NCBI RefSeq assembly: GCF_020536995.1
Contig: NC_068355.1
Coordinates: forward strand, 4,633,764-4,697,763
Direction: 5' to 3'
DNA: 64,000 nt
Source of the DNA: Dreissena polymorpha
Lineage: Eukaryota; Mollusca; Bivalvia; Myida; Dreissenidae
Shown here: positions 43,863 through 55,800 of the stretch, piece by piece
Position numbering within the stretch: the stretch's first letter is position 1
Layout: every line of letters starts with the position of its first letter
Translations under genes and position numbers: made by a program
The notes under the pieces: generated by a model
What the model saw: the letters and a program-made list of their open reading frames with translations, nothing else
The model's database searches: none
Told to the model about the DNA's origin: nothing

Positions 43863-46800
43863 CTGTTATGTAACATTAAAAAACTAAATAAATTGTAACA
43901 AGAGTTTGTCACAGCAGTAGGTCTGATAAAAAACTATTAGACTTAAGAGAATGGAAACCATTAAATAATCCAGTTTAAAGGGAAGATCATAACTGCAGGG
44001 AGGAGGGATCTTGGGGGTTGATTAAACTTGGCAGAGATGTTATGTATGCTTACAATTACTGCCTGGTTTAGCATAAATAATAACTGCTTGATTAAAGAGT
44101 TGAAACAAAAGGAATCAACATTTATTTTACAAAACCTTTTTATTCTGTTTTTTTTTCTGTCAATTATATGAAAGAACAATTAACATAAATCGTTTTATCA
44201 CATGCCATACCCTGTTTCCCATGTTATATAACCATTACATATTTTTTTTATTACACATGTGTAATACAACATTTTTAAGCGTTTTCATTGGCTAAGTTTT
44301 CGTTTATTGACCAATCGCATTTTGTTATTTTGCTGAAATGACGTTGCAACGTAAAATGACGTCACGAAATGTAAACAACATTCGGGATTTATCATTATGG
44401 TTGTGTAAATATTTATTTAATTTGCTCAATTAAAAGCATGTGATAAAAAAGATCTGACACTCGTTGTCATATCATATCATATTTTATTAAACTCGTCCAG
44501 GAAATTCGTTAGTAAGCGAGCCTTTAAAATTTCTGAACTCAATTAATAAAATATGGTATGATATGACAACTCGTGCCAGATCCTAAATATACATCGAGGT
44601 CCTGTGAAGCAGTGTGACCACTTACAGAGTTATGTTCCCCTTCCTGGACCTTCACAGCCAACACTTTTTCAGAGAGTTTCTTCAGCGAGGGAGTTTTGCC
44701 GCCAGTCAGTTGACGGAACTTCTTGAAGCGCGATGTGTCTCTTATCTTCTTCTTAGGATGACTCAGATATAGAACCTGATACAAAAATTAGCCCCGTTAT
44801 GGGAAAACTGGGATTGATGTATGGGCATAAAGTGTCGTCCCAGATTAGCCTGTGCAGTCCGCACAGACTTATCAGGGAAAACTCTCCCCACCTACGCAAA
44901 ATTTAAGTTAAGAAGAGACTTTCTTTTAACAAAAAAATCCATAAAGGCCGAAAGTGTCTTACCTGATTAGCCTGTGCAGACTTATCTGGGAAAACACTTT
45001 ATGCACATAATGTAATCCAAGTTTTTCCACAATAAGGCTCAAAGAAGGGTGACATTTTAAAGCAGATTTTTACACAAAAAAGGCACCAGACATGAAACAA
45101 GAAATACGTGTCCATAGGATGCCCTAACACTCCACTTTTGTATCACAACTACACTTAAAATGTTACTTTTTACCACTAAGTGTAACCCTGACCTTTGAGG
45201 TAATGTGATGGTTATACACATGATATTCCTTCTCCTCCTGCGTTTTTTTTGTGAGAGAGGAATTTTAAAGCTTTTTTTAGACCACCTTTGACCTCTATGT
45301 GCAAATTAACTTCAGAAGAAGAAGGTAGGGAGACAAGTGTTACACACAACATTTCATCTCATGGTGGTTTTCATTTGTGCAAAGTTGTTTAAACAAGAGA
45401 TGTGTTTGTCAGAAACACAATGCCCCGTTCTGCGCCGTTTTGAAGCCATATATTTGACCATTGACCTTGAAGGATGGCCCTGACCTTGACCTTTCACCGC
45501 TCAAAATGTGCAGCTCCATGATATACACATGCATGCCAAATATCAAGTTGCTATCTTCAATATTGCAAAAGTTATGATCAATGTTAAAGTTTTCGGACGG
45601 ATGGACGAACAGACTGATGGACGGACTGACAGACAAAAACTATATGCCACCCTTCAGGGGCATAACAACCTTCAACATATGGAAAAATAATGGCTGAGAC
45701 ACGAGTTTCGTGATATGGTAAAGTAATGTCTGAGACAGGAATTTAGGGACATGGTAAAATAATGTCTGAAACAGGAATTTAGGGTCATGGTAAAGTAATG
45801 GCTGAGACAGGAATTTAGGGACATGGTAAAGTAATGTCTGAGACAGGATTTTAGGGACATGGTAAAATAATGTCTGAAACAGGAATTTAGGGACATGGTA
45901 AAGTAATGAATGAGACAGGAATTTCGGAACATGGTAAAGTAATGTCTGAGACAGGAATTTAAGGATATTGTAAAGTAATGTCTGGCACAGGAATTAAGTG
46001 ACATGGTAAAGTAAATGCTGAAACAGGAATTTAGGGACATGGTAAAGTAATGGCTGAAACAGGAATTTAGTGACATGGTAAAGTAATGGCTGAGTCAGGA
46101 ATTTAGTGACATGGTAAAGTAATGTCTGAGATAGGAATTTAGGGACATGGTAAAGTAATGGCTGAGTCAGGAATTTAGTGACATGGTAAAGTAATGGCTG
46201 AGTCAGGAATTTAGTGACATGGTAAAGTAATGTCTGAGATAAGAATTTAGGGACATGGTAAAGTAATGTCTGAGATAGGAATTTAGGGACATGGCAAAGT
46301 AATGTCTGAGCCTATCAAAATATCATAATTGCTACTTTGCTAGAAATATAAAGATCGACTACTTTAATATATTCCTTTCTCCCATGCAAAAATTTACTAA
46401 ACTGATAAAGGTGTTTATGACAAAAGATATACATCACATGTTATAATTCAAACAACAACAGCTATTTTAAATTGATGGCATAATTTCCCACCTAACATGT
46501 GGGAATGTTATTTTCATCAAATATGTTATTACAACAACTCAAAAGGATCTTGCCCCATTCACAACAGACAGAGGACAATAGACAGAGGAACTTGATTACC
46601 TAACCATTTCCCCCATGTGAAAATGGCTTTTGCAACCGGCATAAAACCAGAACAGCCTGCGAGTAACTAGCAGTGTATTCAGGTTTTATGCTGTTTGCTG
46701 CTCACCCGTATCTATGGGTTGGAAATGAAGCCTTTAAAACTTGAATAAAGTAAGAAGTCTTTATTTATATTTAACTTTCTAAGGGACCACAAATGCATCA

Positions 46801-49800
46801 AAATACGTATCTAAGTGGTAAAGGGTTAAATAAGAGCAGAGGAACTGTGACAATACCAGTTCAGGATATAACACAAACAAACTTATGAGCTGCAGTTTGA
46901 GAACACAGAGCTTCATGCATGTGTGTAAACTGTCGTCCAACACTTGCCTGTGATATCCGCACCGCAAAGCAGGGATGCAATTTTCTGCATTGATGGGATT
47001 TTTTCTTTAAAGAAAGATTCTCATATTTGTGAAACTTGGGCTAAATATGTTGGGGATTTTAATGACTTTATAAAATCGTATGTTCATTACGACTCTGTGA
47101 GAAAGATGAAAAATAATGCTATTAGAAATAGTGGGGGAATTAGTGTCTATATAAGTAGTAAATTACATAAGCAAGTACCTATTCGACGAATTTATGAACA
47201 ATTTGAAAACTGTGTTATTTTGTACTGTGAATACTCTACCTTGTATGATTGTGAGGATATTATAATGTACTTTACGTATGTATCTCCTGAAGGATCATGC
47301 TACTATAATGATCAAGATGAGAAGAATGGCATATCTCAAATGTATGATAATTTAGAAACTATAACTTATGATTATCCACAAGCATTGTTGTACATTGCAG
47401 GTGATTTGAATTCCAGATGTAAAGATTTTTTGGATTATATTCCGTTTGACGATCTCTTTTACATTTTTGGTAATATAGACTATGATGGAAGCACATTTGA
47501 TATCCCACGCAATAATAAGGATAATATACGTGGTAATAATTATGGTAAATCCCTGGTAAATCTATGTTACATATTTGACATACACATTCTCAATGGCCGC
47601 TTCCCTGGTGATAGATGTGGTGAATTTACATGTTTTTCAAATGATGGCGCAAGTGTCATTGACTATATGATTGCTTCATCGTTACTTTTTCAATACATTC
47701 ACTGGGGGCTGACGAGGTCAAAGCGTAGTCCGTTTCGCTACGACGTCGGGTATATGTTTTACTACGAAAACATGGTGTAAATACACTACTTAATCAGGCG
47801 AGTTTCATATTTTCTGGTGTTTATGGATTAGAGAACGGAACATCCAGTAATGGTAGGTACTTATTTTCAATAACAAACTAATAACAAATGCGCGTAGTTG
47901 CAACCTTTAAGTTTATTTTGAGCTAAAATCGAATTATTTTGATTTGAAGAAATGCATAAGGTGGTTATTCTGTTAAAATAGCCAATTACGGTAACTTAAA
48001 TTAAATAAAACAACATTTTACTTTGATTCAGTGTACATTACACATTTTAAAGTACAAAACAGGTTAAGAACATATATTTTAATTATTCAAATGCTTTGTT
48101 TCGAAAGAAATTACAAGTCGCTTTATGTAAAGGTTTCGCACAGAGTATGTATTGGTTGCGCAACGAAGTACAAATATAATGTATAGGTTGCTCAACGAAG
48201 TTTCTGTATCCATTTCAGGACATATCACATGCAGTTTGCAGTTACTGCAGACTGCCATTTCCCAGTGCAAAAGATGCCGTGCTTCACTGTGCGCATGAAC
48301 ATCCAAACGAAAAGGTTGAACCCGGTGAAAGCCTGCAGAGTCACGGCAGAGCCCCGGTAAACCGTCACTACGCCGGCACTCACCGGGGTTATACCGGCAT
48401 CAGACCCCGGCAGAGCTGCCGACTCTCAACTGTCATCTTATATATGGATTTTCGATTTTAATCGTTTCCTTTGGCCTAGTCGTGAATGTAATTATATCAT
48501 AATAATGTGCATTACCATGTCGACTGTGCGCTTCGGATCATGTTGTGCCGTTGTTACTACCTCTGTCTCAAAGGAAATATCCAGCCATTCCATGACTCTG
48601 TATTAATTTTTTTTTCTTTATTTTGCCTTTGAGAGATAACCAATACGTCTTCTGTGAGAAACGCATGCACGCTAAAGCGTTGTCGTAGCGAGGCATATAC
48701 GTATACTGTCAGAGACATGATCATGCCTTATAATAATATTTAGCCTTTATTTCTGATAACTGGGTCACCCTACACATTTCTAAACACACCAGTGGCTTAA
48801 CAATACATAGATCAATATGGAAATTGTAAAATTGTGTCAATTAAACACAGTTGTAAACCTTAATTGCATTTTTTAAAGTGAAACTTGACTTCGGTTTGAT
48901 AAATCAGCGGTATATTTCATGTTTAACTGCATAAACCAGACACATCTTGGATTATAATTTGATGTAACAGACCTATGAAATGACATTGTGCTTAAATTCA
49001 GAGTTTTGCTATTACAAAATCATAATCTTTCATGTTTTAAACACAATGTTCGACTAATCCGTTCTCGATGTCATGTGTATTTAAACAATGTTTTCGTAGT
49101 AAAACATATACTCGACGTCGTAGCGAAACGGACTACGCTTTGACCTCGTCAGCCCCCAGTGACATTAAAGACTTCAAAGTTATAGACAGGGACGATTCAG
49201 ATCATTTTCCGGTTTCTTGTGTATTTGAGCTTCCATACAGGTCAAATACTATTGTAAATAATATTAATGATTATCCACTTAACACATGGAAGAAATTTCG
49301 ATGGCGTAATTCGTTATGTGACGAGTTTGTACTAACGTTAAGGGACTTATTACAGAATCGGTATAACACTTTGCTTGATACCATAGATTCTAATGTTAAT
49401 TCTGCGGTAGATCTGATTACAGCTATATATCAGGATGCCGGTAAATGTATGCTGGTTAATTTTCGGTATTTTTCATCACAACCACCTTGGTGGGATGACG
49501 AGTGCGACTATTTAAAGTCGGTTAAATATATCGCCCTTCGTAAATTTCGTAGCTCCAATTTAGAGTCAGATCTCAGATTGTTTAAAGATAAACGAAATAA
49601 TTTTAAGAATCACTGTAGGTCAAAAGTATACGAATATCAAAGGTTAAACCGCCAAAAACTAGTTAATTGTAGTAATAATCATACAATGTTTTGGAAACTT
49701 TTAAAGAAAAGTAAACCAGCCAAACCAATTGATTCTAGTATCTCAAAAATAGAATGGTTACAATATTTCAGTGGCCTTTTATTCGATGAAAACTCTATTG

Positions 49801-52800
49801 TTATTGATTCCACTGTTGGAAATGACCATGCTTATTCTGATGATACGGCGAATTCACTTAATGATCCTTTCACTCTGCAAGAAATTGAATGGTCAATATC
49901 CAAATTAATAAATGGTAAAAGTTGTGGTCTGGACGGAATTCCATCTGAATTTTACAAGTGTTCAAAAACAGATATTTCTCCAATAATGTTGTTGTTGTTT
50001 AATAAAATATTAGACACTGGTAACTTTCCCGAGTCGTGGGGTCAAAGTATCATTACACCGATTCATAAGTCAGGTCCAAGTAATAACCCTGGTAACTATC
50101 GTGGTATATCTATTACGAATATTCTATATAAAATATTCTCTGGAATAATTAATAAGAGATTGTATGACTGGGCAGAAGAAAATAATAAGATTGATGAATC
50201 TCAAGCAGGTTTCCGTTTAGGATATTCGGCAGTTGATAATGTCTTTTGTTTACAGGCTATGATCCAAAAATATCTTTCTAAACGGGGTGGTCGATTCTAT
50301 TGTTTGTACGTTGACTTCCGTAAAGCCTTTGATAAAGTTAACCATGTCAAACTATTTTCATCGTTAGAGAAAAAAGGAGTTTTTGGAAAGTTCCTCAGAG
50401 TTCTTAAATCTATGTATTCATGCTTGACTTCTCGTGTAAAAGTCTCAAAAGATGTTACAGATGCGTTTCCCTGTAATATTGGAACCAGGCAGGGAGACAA
50501 ATCGAGTTCGACTATTTTTGCGCTATTTATAGATGAGTTATCGTCACTTTTAAGGATTAAATGTGAAACTGGTATTTTCATAACTAATGATATCCCAGAT
50601 ATTTTATGTCTAATGTTTGCAGACGATGTCGCCAACTGTGCCGAGACCGCCATTAAGTTACAACAACAAATTAACATTGTTGATCAGTTTTGTACTGATA
50701 CTGGTATGGAAATTAATCTGGATAAGACCGAAATTACTGTATTTCGCAATGGTGGTCCCCTCCGGAGATATGAATCTTGGTTCTTCCGCGGACAACAACT
50801 TAACGTTACTCCTGTATACAAGTACATGGGGTTATTGTTGACTCCAAAGTTAAGCTGGAGCTCAGCCCATGATAAACTAGCTTCCCAAGCGCAAAAGGCA
50901 ATATTTGCTATACGAAATTATCAGAAACCATTTGGGTTTTTTCCTGCAAAGGATTTATTTAAAATATTTGACACTATGGTAAAGCCAATATTATGTTACG
51001 GTTCCCAGATATGGGGTAACGAGTACAGCCCAGCTATTGAATTTGTCCATAATATGTTTTGTAAAAAATTATTACATGTTCGTAAAACTACCAATACTTG
51101 CATGGTTTTGGGGGAATGTGGAAGACTCCCATTATGTATTACTTATTTTACCAATTGTATCAGGTACTGGTGTAAACTATTGACTATGACATCTGATAGA
51201 TACCCTAGGCAATGTTATATTATGCTTAAATCAATAGATGATGCTGGAAGAATTTGTTGGGCGACCAAAGTAAAATCTATACTTTTCACATACGGTTTTG
51301 GATATGTGTGGATATCACAAGAAATTGGTGATTGTGATATGTTTATCAATGTTTTTAGAAATAGATTGATTGACTGTTTTACTCAAAACTGGCATGACAC
51401 CGTGAGTAACTCAAGTCGTTGTCACCATTATAGTCATTTTAAAACCCTACTTAATATTGAGCGATATTTGATAATAGAAATGCCAGCCAAACACAAAATA
51501 GCCTATGCTAAATTTAGATGTTCAAACCATAAACTACAAGTTGAAACTGGCAGACATCTGAATATATCTTTCCAGAATCGCGTGTGTAATGTTTGTTCAC
51601 AAATTAATATTAATATGACATTTGTGGATTGTGAATATCATGCATTTTTCCATTGTACTAAATATACAAGTATTAGAAATCAGTTTCTGTTCAACTGGTA
51701 TAACTCTGGTACTGACCTGAATAACTTCTATGACTTATTGTCAACGAATGATTTTGAAACTATTAGAAAATTAGCAGTGTATATTTTCTATCTTATGAAT
51801 TCTATAAAAGACTAGATACATGTATCAACATTTACTTCAATACAATAATAGTGTGACACAATTCTGCAGTCTCTGTATATTACATGATATGTATGTAAAA
51901 AAAACGCAGTGTATGTTTTCTATCTTATGAATTCTAGAAAAGACTAGATACATGTATTAACATGTACATCTGTACAATATTGCAATGACACAACGTGATA
52001 ATTTCTGTATATTACATGGTATGTTTGTGGAAAATTTGCAATGTATATTCTCTATCTTGTAAATTCTAGAAAAGACTAGATACATGTATTAACATGTACA
52101 TCTGTACAATATTGCAATGACACAACGTGATAATTTCTGTATATTACATGGTATGTTTGTGGAAAATTTGCAATGTATGTTCTCTATCTTGTAATTTCTA
52201 GAAAATACTAGATATACATACATGTATTAACTTTTGCATCTGAACAATATTGCTGTGGCATAGCTTTGCAATTTCTTTATGTTACATGGTGTGTATGTAG
52301 AAAATCTGTGGTGTATTTTTTCTGTCTTACGAGTTCCGTAAAAGATTAGAGACTTATTGTCTGTATACTATCACTATGACGTAACTTTGTAATTTCTATA
52401 TATTACATGATATGTATGTAGAAAATCTGCAGTGTATGTTTTCGTTCCTATGAATTCTGGAAAAGGGACTAGATACATGTGCTAACATTTACATCTGAAT
52501 AATACCACTAACACACAACTTCCTGTACATTGCATGATATGTATTTTGGGCCAGAGGCCTCTGTTTCTTTAATAAAATGTTGACTTGACTTGACTTGACT
52601 CTAACAAAAATCCAGTCTTAGCAGAAAGTGTTATCCTGATTGGCCTATGAGACAGCACATGCTTATCTGGGCCAACACTTAAGCCACATGCATTTACCCC
52701 ATTTTCCCAGAGCAGAGATCAAATTAAAAAACTTACTGGGAATAAAAAACACAAGAAAGTATATGCTAGCTCTCAACCATGTTTCTGTCAGGTTAATAAA

Positions 52801-55800
52801 ATACATGTAATGAATATTTTATTTGTCATGTTATATTAGAAAGCAGAAAAATCTTTAGTTCAGAAAAGGATAAAACAAGAGATGAGTTTGTCAGAAACAC
52901 AATGCCCCCTATTGCGCCGCTTTGAAATAAAATTTCAATATATCATTTGGCAGGTTTAGAAATTATCTCGCTTTTAAAGCTTATTACTTCCCATGGATTG
53001 TATTTCTTTACTTTTGACCATGAAGGATGACCTTGACCTTTCACCACTCAAAATGTGCAGCTCCATTTGATACACATGCATGCCAAGTTTCAAGTTGCAA
53101 AAGTTATGGCCAATGTTAAAGTTTTCGGACGGACTGACGGACGGACAGTTCAAATGCTATATGCCACCCTACCGGGGGCATACAAATGTTTGCTTGCTTT
53201 ACTTCATATAAGAATCCCCCTGGAATGCATCTGCATCAAGTGTTATCAGCTAATCAGGGATGACACTTTCCATTAAATGTATTTTAGCTTAGAAGAGACT
53301 CCTTTTACACAAAAATTACCATTTAGATGGAAAGTGTCATCCCTGATCAGTCAATGATTTAAACCTCGTTTTCACATAGGAACAATATTTCTTTTATTTT
53401 ACTAACCCTTAAGTCATTCATGATTGCATGTCCGACCAGCAGTCTGCCTTTCAGTATTTCTGACACATCCTTCTGAACCTCTTCAAACGGTTCGCCTGAA
53501 ACCATTCACACAATGACACACAGTAATAGGGCCACAAATAAAGTATTGTCAAGTTTCCAATGCCAAGGAGCAACATGAAAACTACGGTTGAACAAACAAC
53601 AAGATGCATTTAAAGGAAAATTATTAAAAACAAGGGTTGTTTGTAAAACATGCATGCCCCCCATATGGGCTGTCTGTTGTAGTGGCAGCCATTGTGTGAA
53701 TACGTTTTTTGGTACTGTTACGTTGACCTTTTACCTAGTGACCTAAAAATCAATAGAGGTCATCTGCGAGTCATGATCAATGTACCTATGAAGTTTCATG
53801 ATCCTAGGCGTAAGCTTTCTTGTGTTATCATCCAGAAACTATTTTACTGTGTCAAGTCACCGTGACCTTAACCTTTGACCTAGGACCTGATAGTCAATAG
53901 GGGTCATCTGCGAGTCATGATCAATGTACCTATGAAGTTTCATGATCCTAGGTGTAAGTGTTCTTGAGTTATCATCCGGAAACCATTTTTCTAAGTTGAG
54001 TCACCGTGACCTTGACCTAGTGACCTGAAAATCATTAGGGGTCATCTGCGAGTCATGATCAATGTACCTATGAAGTTTCATGATCCTAGGCATAAGCGTT
54101 CTTGAGTTATCATTCAGAAACCATTTTACTTTTTTGGGTCACCAAGACCTTGACCTTTGACCTAGTGGCCTGAAAATCAATAGGGGTCATCTGCGAGTCG
54201 TGATCAATGTACCTATGAAGTTTCATGATCCTAGGCATAAGCGTTCTTGAGTTATCATCCGGAAACCATTTTACTTTTTCGGGTCACTGTGACCTTTACC
54301 TTTGACCTAGTGACCTGAAAATCAATAGGGGTCATCTGCGAGTCATGATCAATGTATCTATGACGTTTCATGATCCTAGGCATAAGCGTTCTTGAGTTAT
54401 CATCCGGAAACCATTTTACTATTTCGGGTCACTGTGACCTTGATTTTTGACCTAGTGCCCTAAAATCAATATTGGTCATCTGCGAGTCATGAGCAATGTA
54501 CCTATGAAGTTTCATGATCCTAGGCATAAGCGTTCTTGAGTTATCATCCGGAAACTATTTTACTATTTCGGGTCACCGTGACCTTGACCATTGATCTAGT
54601 GCCCTGAAAATCAATAGGGGTCATCTGCGAGTCATGGTCAATGTACCTATGAAGTTTCACAATCCTAGGCCTAAGCGTTTTTGAGTTATCATCCGGAAAC
54701 CATCTGGTGGACGGACGGACATACGGACAGACATGAGCAAAACAATATACCCCCTCTTCTTCGAAGGGGGGCATAAATATTATTACAAAATATAACAGTT
54801 TATAACAAATTTAACTGATTTATTGGCTAATTTGAACACACACAAATGTTTTATGCTGTAGCAGGAGAACAAACAAATAAAATCTCTCTATATCTTATAT
54901 CTCTCTGAAAAACAGATTTAAACTAAAATCCTAACATTGCATTTGAAGAATAGTCAAAAATAATCAAGCATGTACCATTTTTCAGATCCTGTGGCCGGAT
55001 GCCACTGACGTGTGTCCGGTAATCCACGACTTTCTCCTTGGGCCTGACGTACGCATCATACACTGGTTCCCCATACTGGTTCACGATGGAGACGCGGGCT
55101 AGCATGCTGTCCGTGCCGTCCCCTACCCCCACCATCTCACAGTCCATCCCCACAGCCTTAGTGAGCCTGTGCAGATGGCAAAAATAAAAGCAATGTGTGG
55201 GCAAAACTGGGCTAAATGTGTGTGGTCTTGGACCACATCATCATTGATTTTTGTTAAGAAGAGACTTAATTAAAAAAAAAATTGAAGCAAATGCATAAAA
55301 CCCCATTTTCACATAGCTAGGCCATATGTCTTGCATTAGGTAATACAACAGTTATAATATGGGCCTTTTTTTGACATGTCAAAACTGTTTTTAAACACAA
55401 AAAGTGTCATCCCCTGTTCCTCATGGTTACAGTTTTGACTAGTCCTCAAAACTTCTGTGTGCACATTGCAGTTTACTAGTGATAATGGCACAGTTACCCT
55501 TTGTAGGCTTCTGCTTTAACAAGAGGGTTCTTTGGCGTTGGTTGTTTAGATGATGGTAGGTTCTCGTCATGAACAGGTGCTGTAATTGTTGGTACGGGAA
55601 AAGCTGCTTTCCGGTCCAGAAGGATCTCATCAACATCATCAAACCAGATCTCTGGTTCCCTGTATATAGATAATCAACAACAATGTTAGCCACTCTGATT
55701 AAGCGCTTCTTACTATATCATGGTTTTGTCAACATTGACAACTCGTCATGTACATTTGTAATAAATTCAAAATGAGAATGTCTACTTATATGTACATTTT

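Larger units (their letters stand above)
47020..52600 (+). mobile_element. 5'-truncated APE-type LINE, itself interrupted by a DNA element
   Basis: About 4.1 kb of LINE after subtracting the inner 1462-bp element. It encodes an apurinic-type endonuclease lacking its first part, a complete reverse transcriptase and a C-terminal Cys/His motif. The 3' end is a (TTGAC)n-like tail (TTGACTTGACTTGACTTGAC near 52580). The 3' UTR is itself a tandem array. Clade is uncertain, perhaps in the CR1/Jockey group. Confidence 0.85.
46897..52720. repeat. Family P MITE split by a LINE insertion
   Basis: Left half 46897 to about 47020 (AGAGCTTCATGCATGTGTGT, then TGATGGGATTTTTTCTTTAA) and right half about 52601-52720 (AAAAATCCAGTCTTAGCAGA, then TTTACCCCATTTTCCCAGAG) are the two complementary halves of one family P copy. 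The LINE occupies the middle. Confidence 0.75.

Noticed and set aside
44357-44364. TGACGTCA as a CRE regulating REXO4
   Set aside because: It sits in a repeat-like segment deep in intron 6; similar TGACGTCA sites occur near 12812 and 32452 in other repeat-rich stretches.
45672-46076. 134-codon open frame on the minus strand ([11 protein letters not shown] repeats)
   Set aside because: It is a 36-bp minisatellite; openness follows from the period.
48279-48461. 60-codon frame in the GC-rich patch of the nested TIR element
   Set aside because: No recognisable domain and far too short for a transposase.
49068-49166. ATG at 49068 as the start of the LINE reverse transcriptase protein
   Set aside because: It lies upstream of and within the right TIR of the inserted DNA element; the LINE frame proper resumes at 49167.
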